A stretch of 64,000 nt of DNA. It comes from Pirellulales bacterium (GTDB taxonomy: Bacteria > Planctomycetota > Planctomycetia > Pirellulales > JANQPP01). The translations under genes were made by a program, and so were the position numbers. Positions 62,501 to 64,000 of this stretch are shown here, piece after piece. Location: contig JANQPP010000050.1 of the NCBI GenBank assembly GCA_028289405.1, forward strand, positions 1 to 64,000, given 5' to 3'. Numbering within the stretch: the first letter of the stretch is position 1; each line of letters starts with the position of its first letter. Under the pieces are notes generated by a model that did no database searches, had not been told where the DNA came from, and saw only the letters and a program-made list of their open reading frames with translations.

Positions 62501-64000
62501 CGGCGGTTTTTCCAGCATTTCAGTGAGTTGTTTTTGGCTCCCGATCAAACTGGCGACTTGTTGGAAAATCTCGGCACGATCCCGCGACAGGTCGGGATAG
62601 GTCATGAGCCAAATGGCGAGTGCGGGAAGCTTCGCCCAGACTTCGTCCCGAATTGCATAGGCTTCGTGTGTGGTTTCGGAAATTTCTCGCACGGCCCCCA
62701 ACGACCCTTCGGCGGTCCCGTCCGTTAAGGCTGCCAGACGGTTTTGCAGAGAATCCAGCGCCACCGCGTTCCCCACAAGCAGATCATCCAGTACGTACCG
62801 GGCTGTTTCTTCCGCGTCTCCCATCGGGCCGTGGAGCCAGAATTGCGTGCGTGGATCGCGCGGACTAGCGAGTTGTTCTATCTGCCCTCGCAAGCCGGCC
62901 ACGGAAGGAACCGCTGAACTCGCGACGGGCCAGTCCAAGTGTTCCAGTAGACGCAGGAAATGAACTTCCTTGAGGTCCGCTCGCGGCGTTTGAGGGCAAA
63001 GGGCCAGGAATTCCAACACATCGTTCCGCTGTACTTCGATTTCACCGGCCGGGCTGTTGAGAATTCTCGGCCACAATGCGGCTGCCGCGTCGGCATACGT
63101 GGAGATTGGCGGCGGAACGGGCTCGGTCCGCATGGGATCCGTTCGGGCGGCACGCCACTCCTGGAATTCACTTCGGGCTTGGTCGATCGCCTCTTCGTCT
63201 TTGCCATTCAGATTCGCGAGGGACAGGCTGCCCGTGGGCACCTCAGGAATCGTCTGAAACCGGCTGATCTGCGTAAGCAAGCGGTCCACGGAGGCCGCTG
63301 TGGTGTCGAATTGCCGATCGTACGCGGAGCCGGCCAGCAACAACTCTTCCAACTTGGAGAGCCCGCCTTGGACTTCTCCCATGGCAAGTGCTGCGTGCCG
63401 CCTGCGACCAGTGCTTTCCATTTCCACGTAGCGTGACCAGAGTTGGTTCAACGCTTCGTTCCGCGCCGGCGGAGGTGAAAGCGGCTCCACGGGCGGCTGT
63501 TCGTAGCCGCTGACATACGCCACTCCAAAATCGGGGGCGTTTTCCGGCAACAACAGGGGCTGTTGGCGGGCAGTGCGATACGCATGCACCCAGGCATCGA
63601 CATGGTTTTCCAAGTAAGTGGCAAGTTCGTGAAGCCGGACGGTGCCATCGTCGTCGGCATCGGCCGCGCCGCGCAGCCCTGCCGCGACATAATAGGCGAA
63701 CACCGTTCCGCCCAATTCCGGCGCGCTCCAGCTTTGTTGGCTGCCCCGAGTGGAATGGATCACCGCCAACGTCGGGATGTCCAAACTGGTGACCAATTCA
63801 GGCAGCAGCTCGGCGAAACCATTCTGAAAGAGGCCGATCGACCAATCTTCGCGCAGCTCTCCCGTGTCCAGCACGACCAGGGTTTTCACGTCGGAATTCT
63901 TCCAACGCGGATGCCGGGCAATGTGCTCCAGCACCTCCCGCACGGGCACCCAGGTGGAGTCGTCCCAGGGCTCGGAAAACGTCATCAGCAGACAGGGCCG
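59579..64000 (-). CDS. Giant VWA-domain protein with caspase-like N-terminal region (partial)
   Basis: The last gene on the minus strand, open through the right edge, so its start is missing. About 1470 residues are visible. Residues 1-165 resemble the second half of a caspase/peptidase C14 fold. They include TLVVLDTGELRED where lvlDaChSG is usual, and LGGTVFAYYVAAGLRGAADA running into an EF-hand-like DADDDGTVRLHE. The catalytic Cys is absent. A long helical region follows (about 180-900). A VWA domain begins near residue 930, with the MIDAS motif DCSSS and VIITDG-like IVITDGVDEQ. Beta-rich domains complete the C-terminus. Localisation is unknown. The family is typical of planctomycetes. Confidence 0.82.
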   Translation of the reverse strand, partial: RPCLLMTFSEPWDDSTWVPVREVLEHIARHPRWKNSDVKTLVVLDTGELREDWSIGLFQNGFAELLPELVTSLDIPTLAVIHSTRGSQQSWSAPELGGTVFAYYVAAGLRGAADADDDGTVRLHELATYLENHVDAWVHAYRTARQQPLLLPENAPDFGVAYVSGYEQPPVEPLSPPPARNEALNQLWSRYVEMESTGRRRHAALAMGEVQGGLSKLEELLLAGSAYDRQFDTTAASVDRLLTQISRFQTIPEVPTGSLSLANLNGKDEEAIDQARSEFQEWRAARTDPMRTEPVPPPISTYADAAAALWPRILNSPAGEIEVQRNDVLEFLALCPQTPRADLKEVHFLRLLEHLDWPVASSAVPSVAGLRGQIEQLASPRDPRTQFWLHGPMGDAEETARYVLDDLLVGNAVALDSLQNRLAALTDGTAEGSLGAVREISETTHEAYAIRDEVWAKLPALAIWLMTYPDLSRDRAEIFQQVASLIGSQKQLTEMLEKPPVLSTDSLAVTRDLEKIADRAEADLSALLAYYDDACNQLAADRAGGVRETARKIGQTLRVPIANPQRETLRRKWLANFSQPIDVVDRGASSPTTSETSDDEWLSQLTEQLAEHPSLALLDLHLGPAARKALPAIPSLPRLDTRDVSPEAARRMRLLRLAKLGGDLRARFRAISPWVNEYLRGEIGSNNASTRTSTSERQRLAEIDQIVRAMQGMIGARPPFEEDASQRLSRLDAHLLLLWHAKRSLSDFWGPRAIGEDPFFLEAVKQHASAARRVYPSASQGGQQLETDAKRLAQIAAQWQPISVENITVLPEQTLARQHVEWQPDSAIPAGTSALFVARPDGGLWPARAISDQREIRRHGLPTRAASTERWDFLLPIDSALRGNGLLEAKAVFRGHQRTVLFSVGTDIPDALVAFHKPEMPSPRIQVRGDTTQKMQIMFILDCSSSMSEQVVYEGRRQNRLQVAQARLEEFLESLRDEDYEVGLMLYGHRAGWPSATAKQPRWVNPVYEGLHPGADVEVVIPIQPLSDRLREDVHLVLTRNSRPFGETPLYYSLTTALDAFSSRRDASRRVIVITDGVDEQSADAPVGVRKNRTHVQEAIARVPAQIDIIGFGMKEKFRDDRERTIWASGQEALKAISKDSGGEFYTARDPSELLARLRESLRMVKFFVQEPGLPPPPERDALDLNQTWVANRFREPESLEVRVMGHDSRVPAAPVMLEGGEALELLFNRSSGRLEHLRYDFELQTEKSNLRVPQDRSRAFFVGAHLPRRTAAREMEFWVSVQNDAAERFSPRPRHVWAEIRPLPARTPVFYLQDVEFVPGLPVPMLRFRVSPWPQEVLQAELRLWVSWDEDGGGREIPLKLAENSQVDIPGTSLQIEPRAGREGEAYQVTVTEQHLGSNTRELLRVQLRPPPDHVTRSYFSSSGKARHIFAYEDREFWKSETPRLIVTSMEPDGVRAGWLATGPMQVDLPRR

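Noticed and set aside
1-64000. CRISPR arrays, insertion sequences, phage or integrase genes
   Set aside because: No regularly spaced direct repeats, transposase or integrase motifs were seen. The only protein-coding repeats are the ELWxxDGT and FlgE modules and TPRs.

Overview
The window looks like chromosomal DNA of a planctomycete, probably a relative of the Pirellulales. The evidence is gene content: a DUF1559 pilin-like protein with an H-X9-DG tail, an iduronate-2-sulfatase-like sulfatase, an ELWxxDGT-repeat protein with an N-terminal LEP..RRLLA motif and a C-terminal dockerin, Tat-exported Gfo/Idh/MocA and deacetylase-like proteins, a DUF1207 protein, and a very large VWA protein. LpxK implies a lipid A-bearing outer membrane, and a flagellar cluster implies a motile stage. 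No tRNA, rRNA, insertion sequence, CRISPR array or prophage was found. Nearly all sequence reads as ordinary, densely packed coding DNA.

Layout. 1-3.3 kb: a MacAB-like ABC export operon on the minus strand, with the permease cut by the left edge. 3.3-8 kb: a coiled-coil membrane protein behind a near-perfect sigma-70 promoter, a rhomboid protease and a Tat-exported oxidoreductase. 8.2-11.5 kb: an overlapping three-gene unit of HlyD-like adaptor, TackOD1-like zinc-ribbon protein and family 2 glycosyltransferase. It reads as an exopolysaccharide synthesis/export unit with an unusual cytosolic partner. 11.5-15.7 kb: a divergent S46 dipeptidyl-peptidase and OPT oligopeptide transporter, a plausible peptide-scavenging pair. 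15.7-22.2 kb: a CorA-like protein, a deoxyhypusine-synthase-like protein overlapping lpxK tail to tail, a beta-propeller glycosidase-like protein, a Tat-exported deacetylase-like protein and acpS. 22.5-30.8 kb: the ELWxxDGT/dockerin protein, a sulfatase, a DUF1559 protein, an alpha/beta hydrolase, ruvX and an epimerase-like protein.

30.8-52.5 kb is a flagellar locus, all on the minus strand. In transcription order it runs: TPR protein, FlgN-like chaperone, FlgS-like kinase, FlgR-like sigma-54 activator, then a good sigma-54 promoter and flgB-flgC-fliE-fliF-fliG-fliH-fliI-fliJ-ylxF/motE-like-fliK-flgD-flgE-flbD-motA-motB-fliL-fliN. The gene order resembles that of spirochaetes and Bacillus. 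The expected fliM is missing between fliL and fliN. The FliN protein instead carries two, perhaps three, FliM-type EIDALL (CheY-docking) motifs ahead of its SpoA domain. FliG lacks most of the canonical charged torque residues. Together these suggest a rearranged motor switch, which is the most interesting signal in the window. The hook protein also has three tandem FnIII-like repeats inserted in it.

53-64 kb: mgtE, an ABC-2-type ATPase with no permease beside it, a polytopic membrane protein, an FAH-family enzyme, a DUF1207 protein, and a huge VWA protein whose N-terminal part looks like a caspase fold without the catalytic Cys. The right edge cuts this last gene.

Many starts were moved inward from the longest open frame, using Shine-Dalgarno sequences and family N-termini; each case is noted in its entry.
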